Shown here: piece by piece, positions 46,064 to 54,787 of the stretch
Numbering within the stretch: position 1 is the first letter of the stretch
Layout: each line of letters starts with the position of its first letter
Assembly (NCBI RefSeq): GCF_900116435.1
Contig: NZ_FPAZ01000010.1
Location: 33,374-97,373, forward strand
Source: Pseudoalteromonas lipolytica
GTDB lineage: Bacteria > Pseudomonadota > Gammaproteobacteria > Enterobacterales > Alteromonadaceae
Direction: 5' to 3'
DNA length: 64,000 nt
Program-made: the position numbers and the translations under genes
Notes under the pieces: generated by a model
Seen by the model: only the letters and a program-made list of their open reading frames with translations
Databases searched by the model: none
What the model was told of the DNA's origin: nothing

Positions 46064-46413
46064 GGCTCATCATGCACTTCAATAGGTAATTTTGACCATA
46101 AGAGCTTCACAGGCACTCAGATGAAGTATTCAAAAAGGTCTTGAGGCTAATTAATGGATGGAAAAGAGATATATTTAAAAACATCTATGAAAAGATGGAA
46201 GATGTTGCATAACAAAAGAGTAACTATAATACTGTTGGGTGGGTTGAATCTTTAATGTTTAGCACGCGATTTAATCGGTTTAAAATTTGATGCGGTATAA
46301 AAATGTTGTTTTTTAGTTATTTTTCGTAGAAATGGATTTATTAATTTGTTACTAATGTGTAAAGGTTGAATTTTAACCTTTATTAAAATTAATATAACAA
46401 CAAGGAAGCAAGG
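46064..46413. other. 350-bp left arm of the island without a supported gene
   Basis: AT-rich, with stops in all frames and only tiny open frames (the longest with an ATG is 22 codons at 46187). The last 40 bp carry an AAGGAAGCAAGG ribosome binding region for the lipoprotein gene. The promoter for that gene presumably lies here. Confidence 0.5.
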
Positions 46414-46998
46414 ATGAGAAAACTAGCATTAATTTCAACATTGACACTTACAGGTTTATTGAGTGGGTGCGGGCCTTCTTATGAATATGATGGCTTGTAC
46501 CAAGATGGGAATTACGTTTCTGCAGAGCACAGTGTGAGCTTCTGTACAGTGAGAAAAGGGGGAGAGAGCATTTCATGGATAGTTGATCAAGCAAGAAAAA
46601 ATACTGCAATTGAAACCAGCCTCTCAGAAGTGAAGCAAATTGATTTGGAATCTCTAAGGAGCTTTGTATTAAAACATAGCCTTGAAGGCGATCTTAGGTT
46701 GACACTTGGAACATCAATTGGGGATTGGAAGAAACTTGGCTATAAACCTTTTGAGTATCCATGTTTAAGTGATGATAATGTATTGAATTTCACGCAGCAT
46801 GTTAAATCACCTTATGGGAAAAAGACCAAAGAAGATATAACTGAATTAACAATGTCCAATGAAAACTTTGAAAAAATTCAGGAATATTTGAAAACGTATG
46901 AAGATGTTGATGTATATGGTTTAGTTTGGGAAGCGGTATCAGGTCGAGCAGTAGATAAGGGCTGGGTATTCAAAATAAAAAGTAATCAAACCGAATAA
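46414..46998 (+). CDS. island lipoprotein of unknown function
   Basis: A 194-residue predicted lipoprotein with signal MRKLALISTLTLTGLLSGCG (lipobox LSGC, Cys at residue 19). The mature part is mixed alpha/beta with two further cysteines (SFCTV, YPCLSD), perhaps a disulfide, and a C-terminal IQEYLKTYEDVDVYGLVWEAVSGRAVDKG. No family recognised. It is transcribed alone, with a strong ribosome binding site. Confidence 0.65.
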   Translation: MRKLALISTLTLTGLLSGCGPSYEYDGLYQDGNYVSAEHSVSFCTVRKGGESISWIVDQARKNTAIETSLSEVKQIDLESLRSFVLKHSLEGDLRLTLGTSIGDWKKLGYKPFEYPCLSDDNVLNFTQHVKSPYGKKTKEDITELTMSNENFEKIQEYLKTYEDVDVYGLVWEAVSGRAVDKGWVFKIKSNQTE

Positions 46999-47324
46999 TC
47001 TTAAAAATTTTCCTGTGGCGCTTTTGCATTTCCCGTTGTTGGGATAAAGCTGCCCGGAGACATTTTACTTGTTTCTATAATATTACTCACTCACCATTCA
47101 CTTCTAAGCATGATGAACGAAATTAGAATTACATTAATTAAAATAGTTTTGTAAACATCATGAGAAGAAAATTTTTTTATAATTAGTTTAAATAATAATG
47201 TTTCAATTAGATTGGTTTTCTATTTTTTGTTTGTGGCCTATATTTTAGTTACTTCAATTATATATCGAGGTTTGTTTTGGTTAAGTTGAGGAAATAACTG
47301 ATATTACCCAAAAAGGAAAATCTA
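46999..47324. other. 326-bp spacer in the island
   Basis: AT-rich intergenic DNA between the lipoprotein and the secreted cysteine protein. No open frame with a ribosome binding site was seen. The 3' end carries AAAAAGGAAAA in front of the next start codon. Confidence 0.5.
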
Positions 47325-47747
47325 ATGAGAAAATTTAAAAAAGTCTTTTTCTGTTCTTTCGCTTTTTTAGGGCTTTCATTCCCTCTACATACTCAAGCGT
47401 CCGGTGAGACCATCGCGATAGATAAATGCGCAGTCTTAAAATCCCAAGAAAAGAAGTCAAGCTGTTTAGGTACTGGACTAAATAATGATCCTGCTAGAGA
47501 TCCACAATTATACTTTTACAACCAATGTGATACTAAAATAGCAGTTAAACAATGCTTTTTATTTCCTAATGGAAATGTTGTTGACGCAATTGAATACATA
47601 AAGCCTGGAGTCACTCGACGAATTTACAAATGTACAGAAAGCTCGAACCCAAAAGTACAAGGAAGCCCTAGGATGGAGCCTAAGCCTACTAAATATTTTG
47701 TGTTTGATCCTGCCAATGACTCTTCATATAAGTATAAATGTGACTGA
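47325..47747 (+). CDS. island secreted cysteine-containing protein
   Basis: A 140-residue exported protein with a signal peptide (MRKFKKVFFCSFAFLGLSFP to about QAS, residue 26). The mature part has six cysteines (DKCAVL, SSCLG, NQCDTK, KQCFLF, YKCTES, YKCD at the end), suggesting three disulfides and a compact periplasmic or extracellular fold. The pattern DPQLYFYNQCDTKIAVKQCFLFPNG resembles small beta-sandwich secreted proteins but gives no function. It ends close to a long hairpin at 47755-47787. Confidence 0.62.
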   Translation: MRKFKKVFFCSFAFLGLSFPLHTQASGETIAIDKCAVLKSQEKKSSCLGTGLNNDPARDPQLYFYNQCDTKIAVKQCFLFPNGNVVDAIEYIKPGVTRRIYKCTESSNPKVQGSPRMEPKPTKYFVFDPANDSSYKYKCD

Positions 47748-47754
47748 GTGTAAT

Positions 47755-47787
47755 AGTTGCGCATTAAATGTAATTTAGTGCGCAACT
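47755..47787 (+). terminator. 15-bp stem-loop after the secreted protein gene
   Basis: AGTTGCGCATTAAAT pairs with ATTTAGTGCGCAACT (14 of 15 Watson-Crick, one G-T), loop GTA, seven bases after the stop. The tail is CTTATCTT, poor in T-runs, so a weak terminator or 3'-end stabiliser. Confidence 0.6.
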
Positions 47788-47923
47788 CTTATCTTGAAAA
47801 ATTTATATAAATAACAATATCTTACTGATAGAATCTTGCTGATTGCGCAACCTGAGCGCAGTTAAATGCGCATAGGAGTATTTGATGCCCTAATGCATTG
47901 CAGTATGAAATAAGGAGATACAC

Positions 47924-48091
47924 ATGCAGCAAAAACTCACCAATATAAACCTAAAGCCAGTAGGATTTGGCGATTACTGCAATTTCACATTAGCTCTAGA
48001 TATCTACAATGAACATTTAGAGGCTTATTTCAATAAGAATGACACGAAAGCCACAATAGCTTATAAGCTTCGAGCATCTGCAGAAAAATAG
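47924..48091 (+). CDS. 55-residue island protein
   Basis: ATG 47924 follows AAGGAGA at ideal spacing and opens a 55-codon frame to TAG at 48089. The product starts MQQKLTNINLKPVGFGDYCNF and ends KLRASAEK; it is soluble, with a helical middle (LALDIYNEHLEAYFNKND). Its stop is embedded in the ribosome binding site (GGAG) of the next gene, 11 bp downstream, so it is probably the first gene of an operon with the following membrane and S24-like genes. No family recognised. Confidence 0.55.
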   Translation: MQQKLTNINLKPVGFGDYCNFTLALDIYNEHLEAYFNKNDTKATIAYKLRASAEK

Positions 48092-48101
48092 GAGAAGCGC
48101 A

Positions 48102-48773
48102 TTGAATAGTAGATCTGAACTATTTATTAAGCCGAACATAGATCATTTAGATACATCAACTCAAAGGTTAAAGCGAAACTTACTTGTGTCGTCTATTATA
48201 ACGATAGCTTTAAGTTTGCAAAAAGTGACTATGGCAAAAGATATAAAGTTCGCAGGCTATAACTTAGAGGGGCTGAGCGTAGAGACTCTTTTTTACTCTT
48301 TAATGTTTATAACTCTATATTTGTTAATTGATTTTATTTTATCAATGATGAATCACCTAAGAGGAAATCATATTCGTTTAACAGGGATAAATGTTGTAAA
48401 GCCAACTGCAGGAGTATATTCGGGTGGACATGATTATGAACCCAGTACAGCAGAAGAGCGACAATCGTCCTTATATTCTTGGTGGTATAAGCAGGCTAAG
48501 TTTGCTGAAAGTACAGAGAAGACAATAGAAAAGCTCCTGCTGGAAGCTGAAGACAGTGGAATAAAAGATAAACTAAATAATATAGAGTTTTCATTGAAGG
48601 TGTTGAAAGAGAAAAAGATCTTTATTCAAAGCACTATGATTAGATTTGAAAGGTCGTTTTGGAAGCTTATAAGAATGCAGTACATAAGATTTTTGATTTT
48701 CGATTTGTTTGCTCCAGTATTTTTAGCTGGAGCTGCTATTGTTGCGTCTTTGTGCAAAATCTTGGAACTATAA
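48102..48773 (+). CDS. island membrane protein with three helices
   Basis: A 223-residue protein starting with TTG (48102) seven bases after GGAG. Helices are visible near 28-45 (LLVSSIITIALSLQKV), 63-85 (ETLFYSLMFITLYLLIDFIL) and 200-220 (LIFDLFAPVFLAGAAIVASLC), with a charged, partly coiled-coil region between (about 110-190). Function unknown. Three bases separate it from the S24-peptidase-like gene. This topology, small helices flanking a cytoplasmic coil, is common among membrane components of uncharacterised island systems. Confidence 0.6.
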   Translation: MNSRSELFIKPNIDHLDTSTQRLKRNLLVSSIITIALSLQKVTMAKDIKFAGYNLEGLSVETLFYSLMFITLYLLIDFILSMMNHLRGNHIRLTGINVVKPTAGVYSGGHDYEPSTAEERQSSLYSWWYKQAKFAESTEKTIEKLLLEAEDSGIKDKLNNIEFSLKVLKEKKIFIQSTMIRFERSFWKLIRMQYIRFLIFDLFAPVFLAGAAIVASLCKILEL

Positions 48774-48776
48774 AAG

Positions 48777-49124
48777 GTGGATAGTAATTTCAACAAAGCC
48801 AATAACTTTAAAGATTTGTCAAATGGAGTGGCAGGGCTAATTGAAAAGAACAAAGATGCAACCTTTTATGGCATTGCTAGCGGTCGCTCAATGGAAGGTG
48901 TTGGAATTTTTGACGGTGACTTGCTAATCATTGACCGCAGCGTTGATGTTAAGCAAGGCGATGTAATTGTTGCTGCCTATAACGGTGTGTTCGTTTGTAA
49001 GATTGCTGATCTTAAGAACAACCTCCTTTTATCAGCAAGTGATGAATACTCAGCTGTAAAAGTTACCAAGCATGATGAGTACCTTTTTGAGGGGGGTTGT
49101 AATAAGTTCTGTGCGAATGCATAG
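48777..49124 (+). CDS. S24 (LexA/UmuD-like) peptidase-domain protein
   Basis: A 115-residue protein matching the catalytic half of UmuD/LexA. ASGRSMEGVGIFDGDLLIIDRS has the nucleophile Ser in the SM pair and the GDLLIIDRS strand; GDVIVAAYNGVFVCKI supplies the lysine of the Ser-Lys dyad. The N-terminal arm is only about 30 residues and the usual Cys/Ala-Gly self-cleavage site at normal distance from the serine is absent. There is no helix-turn-helix and no umuC downstream. Start GTG 48777 is tentative because AAAGG directly abuts it; TTG near 48817 is an alternative. Confidence 0.72.
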   Translation: MDSNFNKANNFKDLSNGVAGLIEKNKDATFYGIASGRSMEGVGIFDGDLLIIDRSVDVKQGDVIVAAYNGVFVCKIADLKNNLLLSASDEYSAVKVTKHDEYLFEGGCNKFCANA

Positions 49125-49148
49125 AGGCAACGTAAAGGATATTGTTTA

Positions 49149-50138
49149 ATGATGGCGGATTGGAATGTGTTTTTTAGCACTGTTAGTCAAACTTGCGGAG
49201 CAGTAGTTGGAATTTTCTCTGCATTTTTAATAACAAAAATAATTGCAGACCAAGCTGATTTTTCAAAATTAAAAGATAAAGTATCAGATATGATTGGTAA
49301 GTCTGATTATTTGAAGGCAAATTTTGAAAAGGCGGGATTTGAAGGTGTTAATAATTCAGAGCTAAAAGATCTAAGTGATAATCTGTATGAGGCTATAAAG
49401 AAAGAGAAGTTAGAAAAGGATCCATCCCATTACCTTCAGTTCGTAGAACAACCAATATATGCCTCTAAAGCTAGCGTTGTTGAACACATTCAGACTGCAA
49501 TTAATAGGGCTAAAAAGTATCAAAGAGAGCAAGAACTAAAGAAGCTTGAAGAAGAAAGAAAAGCAGAAGCGGATCGCCTTATTGAGAAAGCTTTAGGCAA
49601 GAGCCATATTAACAACATGAGGTTATGGGAAAGGTTACAAAAGCCTTCAATTGACCATAGTGACATCCCTTCTTTTATTGCCGAACGAAATTATCTAGCA
49701 AGCGCTTCAATCAATAGAAAAAATGATGATGATAAAAGAGAGCAATTGATTGTAGATGCTAATCATCAAGTTAGCTTAAATAAAAAACTATTATCTGAGA
49801 CTCAAGGTTCGGATGTTGCCCAAAAACTAGTTAGCCACTCCTTAAGCATTGTGCTTTTACTTTTTTATATAGGCGTAATTTATCCGCTAAGTTTTTTACC
49901 GCTTCAACCTAATACTGAAATTACCTTATCGATAAGTGCATTCTTTGATATTTTATTTTCATTAAAAGGAGTGCTACTTGCTTTGCTAACGATTTCTTTT
50001 AGCTTTTTAATAATTACATTTTGGAGAGTTAATAAACGGCTTAAGCTAACCAAAGCTGAAATTGACGAACTAATAGAGTTCTCTAAGCCTGAGGGGATCA
50101 GCACGTTTCTAAAAAACTACTGTGATAATAAATGTTAA
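49149..50138 (+). CDS. island membrane protein with coiled coil
   Basis: A 329-residue protein, not recognised. An N-terminal helix (about 12-30, CGAVVGIFSAFLITKIIA) is followed by a long soluble region with a strongly charged coiled coil (about 115-155, KKYQREQELKKLEEERKAEADRL), then two C-terminal helices (about 237-257 and 275-298). The N-terminal GAVVGIFSAFLI segment recalls small membrane anchors of uncharacterised bacterial proteins. AAAGGA lies nine bases before the ATG. It follows the S24-like gene by 24 bp, so it may be in the same transcript. A terminator follows at 50196. Confidence 0.6.
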   Translation: MMADWNVFFSTVSQTCGAVVGIFSAFLITKIIADQADFSKLKDKVSDMIGKSDYLKANFEKAGFEGVNNSELKDLSDNLYEAIKKEKLEKDPSHYLQFVEQPIYASKASVVEHIQTAINRAKKYQREQELKKLEEERKAEADRLIEKALGKSHINNMRLWERLQKPSIDHSDIPSFIAERNYLASASINRKNDDDKREQLIVDANHQVSLNKKLLSETQGSDVAQKLVSHSLSIVLLLFYIGVIYPLSFLPLQPNTEITLSISAFFDILFSLKGVLLALLTISFSFLIITFWRVNKRLKLTKAEIDELIEFSKPEGISTFLKNYCDNKC

Positions 50139-50195
50139 ATTCATTCTGTAACTTGCAACCCCCCCAATCCTGATATAGTATTTTCTATGATGAAG

Positions 50196-50230
50196 AAATC
50201 CGCTTAGTTTATGACTTGGCGGATTTTTTT
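50196..50230 (+). terminator. rho-independent terminator inside the island
   Basis: AAATCCGC (50196-50203) pairs with GCGGATTT (50219-50226), loop about 15 bases, followed by a T-run. It closes the 47924-50138 gene group. Confidence 0.8.
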
Positions 50231-50285
50231 TATAGAGAAATTTAATTTAGTGAATGTATTTCTTACGCTCATGGAGGAGTAAGGT

Positions 50286-50798
50286 TTGCAAAAATTTGAT
50301 AAGACGATACTTGCAGCAATCATTCTAGTTTTCTTATCGGGATTAATTTTCGGGCAAGGTTTTAGTTTTGAGGTAAAATTAGGCGACATTCTAGCTCTTG
50401 GTGCCGCTCTTGGAACACTATGGTACGCAAGTAATGGGTTAAAGCATAATGAAAGGCAATACCTAAATTCAATAATGCCAGTTATTGAGAAGATGGAATA
50501 CCACCATGCAGATTTTGGGTATGAGTTAAAAGTTCATAATTACGGCTCTGGATCAGCTCTGAATCTTGAATATAGACTATTTATAGATGAAGAAGAGGTC
50601 ACATTTGTAGAATGGAAAAACCAACTGATTAAAGGTTTGCATGGTGCGAGAAATTACAACTTTGGTGGGCCGCTCGGTATCATGCCAAACACTAAGATTT
50701 CATTGATTAAGTTTAGCGCCCAAACTCCTCAAAGTTATGCGGAGCTAGTTAAGTTAATTAGTAAAACAAAGATTCAAATTAATTATGAAAATATATAA
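50286..50798 (+). CDS. island two-helix membrane protein
   Basis: A 170-residue protein starting at TTG 50286, eight bases after an excellent GGAGGAG site. Two N-terminal helices (about 8-25, ILAAIILVFLSGLIFGQGF, and 32-48, GDILALGAALGTLWYASNG) anchor a C-terminal soluble domain with beta strands (YELKVHNYGSGSALNLEYRLFIDEEEVTF). Proteins of this build are frequent in accessory regions and lack an assigned function. Probably its own unit because a terminator precedes it. Confidence 0.6.
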   Translation: MQKFDKTILAAIILVFLSGLIFGQGFSFEVKLGDILALGAALGTLWYASNGLKHNERQYLNSIMPVIEKMEYHHADFGYELKVHNYGSGSALNLEYRLFIDEEEVTFVEWKNQLIKGLHGARNYNFGGPLGIMPNTKISLIKFSAQTPQSYAELVKLISKTKIQINYENI

Positions 50799-51050
50799 GG
50801 GCATTCATTTACCAAGAATATTTCACTTTCTCCACCAATGTAATTTACATTTAAACTTTTAAACCGCACCTTGCGTAATGCCAGTCAGTTAAGCAGTTTT
50901 TTGAATAAATATGTGAATATTATTCAGTTAAAGCTGCTTAAAGCAGGTGGGGATAAAATTAGCTAAAGACCATATAGCAAAAGGGCTACAGTAAGATTTT
51001 TATAAATCATCGCTGTAACCCTTTATTTTATTGGTTTTTCCTTAACTGAT

Positions 51051-51078
51051 CTGCATTATGCTTAATGCAGGCTTTTTT
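51051..51078 (+). terminator. terminator rebuilt at the right island boundary
   Basis: CTGCATTA (51051-51058, island side) pairs with TAATGCAG (51063-51070, inside the 26-bp repeat), loop TGCT, followed by GC and six Ts. The 5' arm differs from the one used in the recR terminator copy. Confidence 0.8.
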
Positions 51079-51084
51079 GTGTTT
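51059..51084 (+). repeat. right 26-bp direct repeat of the island
   Basis: Exact duplicate of 46038-46063, in the same orientation, 110 bp before the htpG start codon. Confidence 0.93.
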
Positions 51085-51118
51085 TATCTCCAATTTACCT
51101 GCAAATTTAATTTTTTGC

Positions 51119-51144
51119 CTTGAAGTTCCTAAAGCCTGCCCCAT
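51119..51144 (+). promoter_or_regulatory. sigma-32 heat-shock promoter of htpG
   Basis: CTTGAA (51119-51124), 14-bp spacer, CCCCAT (51139-51144) followed by ATAT. This matches the sigma-32 consensus CTTGAA / CCCCAT well and lies 51 bp upstream of the htpG start. Confidence 0.85.
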
Positions 51145-51194
51145 ATATGAGTCATAGTGCAGATAAGACACTTTGTTAATTGGAGATTTACACA

Positions 51195-53108
51195 ATGACT
51201 GCAGCACAAAAAGAAACATTAGGCTTTCAAACAGAAGTCAAACAACTATTAAACCTGATGATTCATTCTCTTTATTCTAATAAAGAGATTTTCCTACGTG
51301 AACTCGTATCAAACGCGTCAGATGCGGCAGATAAATTACGTTTCCTTGCGCTTTCAAATGGCGATTTATATGAAAACGATGCCGACTTAAAAGTACGTAT
51401 CAGTGCCGATAAAGATGCAAACACAGTAACCATTACTGATAACGGTATCGGTATGAGCCGTGAAGATGTAATTAACTCATTGGGTACGATTGCAAAATCA
51501 GGCACGGCAGAGTTTTTTCAAAACTTAACGGGTGACCAAAGCAAAGATTCACAATTAATTGGTCAATTCGGTGTAGGCTTTTACTCAGCATTTATCGTTG
51601 CGGATAAAGTAACGGTACGCACCCGTAAAGCAGGTGAGAGCCAAGGTATTGAATGGCAATCAGCTGGTGAAGGCGAATACACGCTACAAGAAATTGATAA
51701 GCCAACCCGTGGTACTGAAATTATTCTTCATTTACGTGAAGACGAAAAAGAGTTTGCTGATGAATATCGCTTACGCAGTATCGTTACTAAATACTCTGAC
51801 CATATTTCAATTCCTGTTGAAATGTACAAAGCAGAAGTACCAGAATCTGAAGGTCCTGATGGCGAGAAAATCCCAGCACAACCAGGCGAATGGGAAGGTA
51901 TTAACCGCGCAACGGCACTGTGGACTCGCGACAAGTCAGAAGTAACAGACGAAGAATACAAAGAATTCTATAAACATATTGGTCATGATTGGGAAGAGCC
52001 ATTAAGCTGGGCGCATAACAAAGTTGAAGGTAAAACTGAATACACAAGCTTGTTATACATCCCGAAAAAAGCACCATTCGATTTATGGAATCGTGACCGT
52101 CAAACAGGTTTAAAACTGTATGTGCAACGCGTTTTCATTATGGATGATGCTGAGCAATTTATGCCAAGCTACCTGCGTTTTGTGAAAGGTCTACTTGATT
52201 CAAATGACTTACCACTTAACGTATCGCGTGAAATCTTACAAGATAACAAAGTGACACAAGCAATCCGTAAAGGGTGTACATCGCGTGTCCTTAAAATGCT
52301 TGAGCGCATGGCTAAAAACCGTGAAGAAGATTATCAAACGTTCTGGAACGAGTTTGGTCAAGTGTTAAAAGAAGGCCCAGCAGAAGACATGGCAAACAAA
52401 GAAGTTATTGCTAAGTTGCTGCGTTTCTCTTCAACACACACAGACGAAAGCACACAAAATGTATCGCTTGATCAATACATTGAGCGTATGAAGCCAGAAC
52501 AAGATAAGATTTACTACGTGGTTGCTGATTCATTTGCTGCGGCAAAAAATTCACCACACTTAGAAATCTTCCGTAAGAAAGGCATTGAAGTGTTACTACT
52601 AAGTGACCGTGTTGATGAGTGGATGATGAGCTACCTAACAGAGTTCAACGAAAAATCATTCCAGTCAATCACTCGTGGTGACTTAGACCTTGGCAACATG
52701 GATGATGAAGAAACCAAAAAAGCGCAAGAAGAGTCAGAAAAAGAAGTGGCAGGCTTAGTTGAACGTATTAAGACAGCCCTAGGTGATAGTGTTAAAGATG
52801 TACGCTTTACGCATCGTTTAACCGACTCGCCTGCCTGTGTTGTTGCAGATGAGCATGACATGAGCTCGCAAATGCAAAAACTAATGGAATCAGTAGGTCA
52901 AACAGTGCCTGAGCAAAAGCCAATTTTTGAGCTTAATCCAGAGCACCAACTTGTGAAGCATTTAAATGTTGAACAAGATGAAGACAAGTTTACTCAGTGG
53001 TCACATGTCTTACTTGACCAAGCATTACTGGCAGAGCGCGGTACCTTAAAAGACCCTGCAGGCTTTGTAACTCGCTTGAATAAACTAATGCTAGATTTAA
53101 GTAAGTAA
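51195..53108 (+). CDS. htpG: HSP90-family chaperone HtpG
   Basis: A 637-residue bacterial Hsp90. The N-terminal ATPase starts [42 protein letters not shown], with [13 protein letters not shown] and [15 protein letters not shown] lid and ATP-site motifs. The middle domain carries the catalytic arginine region ([13 protein letters not shown]), and the C-terminal dimerisation domain completes it. The ATG at 51195 sits nine bases after GGAG; an upstream in-frame ATG at 51180 lies before that site. Heat induction is supported by the sigma-32 promoter. It keeps its usual neighbour adk. Confidence 0.97.
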   Translation: MTAAQKETLGFQTEVKQLLNLMIHSLYSNKEIFLRELVSNASDAADKLRFLALSNGDLYENDADLKVRISADKDANTVTITDNGIGMSREDVINSLGTIAKSGTAEFFQNLTGDQSKDSQLIGQFGVGFYSAFIVADKVTVRTRKAGESQGIEWQSAGEGEYTLQEIDKPTRGTEIILHLREDEKEFADEYRLRSIVTKYSDHISIPVEMYKAEVPESEGPDGEKIPAQPGEWEGINRATALWTRDKSEVTDEEYKEFYKHIGHDWEEPLSWAHNKVEGKTEYTSLLYIPKKAPFDLWNRDRQTGLKLYVQRVFIMDDAEQFMPSYLRFVKGLLDSNDLPLNVSREILQDNKVTQAIRKGCTSRVLKMLERMAKNREEDYQTFWNEFGQVLKEGPAEDMANKEVIAKLLRFSSTHTDESTQNVSLDQYIERMKPEQDKIYYVVADSFAAAKNSPHLEIFRKKGIEVLLLSDRVDEWMMSYLTEFNEKSFQSITRGDLDLGNMDDEETKKAQEESEKEVAGLVERIKTALGDSVKDVRFTHRLTDSPACVVADEHDMSSQMQKLMESVGQTVPEQKPIFELNPEHQLVKHLNVEQDEDKFTQWSHVLLDQALLAERGTLKDPAGFVTRLNKLMLDLSK

Positions 53109-53131
53109 GCGTTTTTACAGTTTGAATTAGA

Positions 53132-53156
53132 AAAGGAAGCCCAGCTTCCTTTTTTT
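53132..53156 (+). terminator. rho-independent terminator of htpG
   Basis: AAAGGAAG / CTTCCTTT stem, loop CCCAG, followed by a T-run, 23 bp after the stop. Confidence 0.9.
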
Positions 53157-53268
53157 ATTGCCGCTAATATAGGCAATTGGTATAAGTTACTTGAGGTATA
53201 GCCTCAGTTGTGGAAGAATTCAGGCTCTAAAAACAAAACTCCACTGATCGACCATAATTAAAGATTAG

Positions 53269-53934
<666 letters not shown>

Positions 53935-53952
53935 TCTTAGGATTAACTAAGC

Positions 53953-53979
53953 AAAAAAACCGCCTGTTGGCGGTTTTTT
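53953..53979. terminator. bidirectional terminator between adk and the peroxidase gene
   Basis: ACCGCC / GGCGGT stem with loop TGTT, seven As on the left and six Ts on the right. Confidence 0.92.
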
Positions 53980-53998
53980 GTTTTTAGTATCGCTGAGG

Positions 53999-54583
53999 TT
54001 ATAGCTTTTTCAGTGCATCAATTGCGCTGTCGTAATCGGGCTCTTTAGAGAGGTTATCGACAAGTTGTTTGTAAACGATTTTGTGTTCCTTATCTAAAAC
54101 GAACACTGCACGGGTTAATAACCCCATATCCTTAATGATCAAACCATAGTTTTGACCAAAGTCACGCCAAACAGAGTCAGACAATGCCGTGACCTTATCG
54201 ATATTTTCGGCTTTACAAAAGCGTTTTTGCGCAAAGGGTAAATCAGCACTTAATGTTAGCATTGCAATGCTGGGAAACTCAGAAGCTACTTTTTCATTAA
54301 AATGTTTTGTTTGAATACTGCAAACGCCCGTATCAAGGCTTGGCACAACACTTAATAATACGGCTTGCCCTTGATAGTCGTTGAGAGTGACAGGGGTGAA
54401 ATTACCATCTACGACCTTGAAGTTAGGGGCTTGCTGACCTACTTTAACACCTTGTCCAAGTAATGTGACGGGTTTCGATTGTGCAGAAACTTTGCCAGCA
54501 TCTAAACTATTTTCTACTAAATCATTGGCATAACTGAATGTACAAACTGCTCCAAGAGCAAACATAAGAGGGCGTAACAACAT
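53999..54583 (-). CDS. tpx: Tpx-type thiol peroxidase with signal peptide
   Basis: A 194-residue atypical 2-Cys peroxiredoxin. The peroxidatic cysteine is in VVPSLDTGVCSIQTKHF (about residue 87) and the resolving cysteine in KRFCKAENIDKV (about 121); LSADLPFAQKRF is the Tpx signature. Unlike the usual ~167-residue form it has an N-terminal extension (MLLRPLMFALGAVCTFSYAND) that reads as a signal peptide, so it probably acts in the periplasm. The reductant there is not evident. Divergent from the receiver-CheC gene. Confidence 0.9.
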   Translation of the reverse strand: MLLRPLMFALGAVCTFSYANDLVENSLDAGKVSAQSKPVTLLGQGVKVGQQAPNFKVVDGNFTPVTLNDYQGQAVLLSVVPSLDTGVCSIQTKHFNEKVASEFPSIAMLTLSADLPFAQKRFCKAENIDKVTALSDSVWRDFGQNYGLIIKDMGLLTRAVFVLDKEHKIVYKQLVDNLSKEPDYDSAIDALKKL

Positions 54584-54787
54584 TACTTCATTCCTTCAAA
54601 TTAACGCATTTAACATCAGTGTATTATACTGAACCAATAGCACCAAGGTTTACCACAATTTAAAATTGTAAATAACCTGTAGTTTGATTAACATGTGTGC
54701 GTAGTCCGATTTTTGTTTATAAAAATAATAATAAAGTTAGTGCATTTTGTATTAGCTAGTTCAAAAGTGCGTATTTAGAGAGAGTAT

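Larger units (their letters stand above)
46064..51084. mobile_element. putative 5.0-kb genomic island between recR and htpG
   Basis: The recR-htpG neighbourhood, normally tight, is interrupted by about 5 kb of AT-rich DNA with several TTG/GTG starts and genes of unrecognised families: two secreted or lipoprotein genes, a 55-residue ORF, three membrane proteins and an S24-peptidase-like gene. The borders are exact 26-bp direct repeats, as expected for site-specific integration or a recombination-mediated insertion. No integrase or transposase is visible, so it may be non-autonomous or decayed. Confidence 0.65.
50799..51194. other. right arm of the island and htpG promoter region
   Basis: No gene is supported in these ~400 bp. 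The first ~260 bp are island DNA. Then come the rebuilt terminator (51051-51078), the right 26-bp repeat (51059-51084) and the heat-shock promoter of htpG (51119-51144). Confidence 0.6.

Noticed and set aside
46187..46255. 22-codon ORF in the left arm of the island
   Set aside because: Very short, no clear ribosome binding site and no downstream context.
48777..49124. S24 peptidase as the sign of a prophage
   Set aside because: No phage structural, replication, integrase or repressor gene is present in the island, and the gene lacks a DNA-binding domain. I keep only the island interpretation.
53164..53205. Possible third copy of the dispersed palindromic element upstream of adk
   Set aside because: Only a CAATTGGTAT-like tip and a small TGAGG/CCTCA stem are seen; the conserved internal block is missing.
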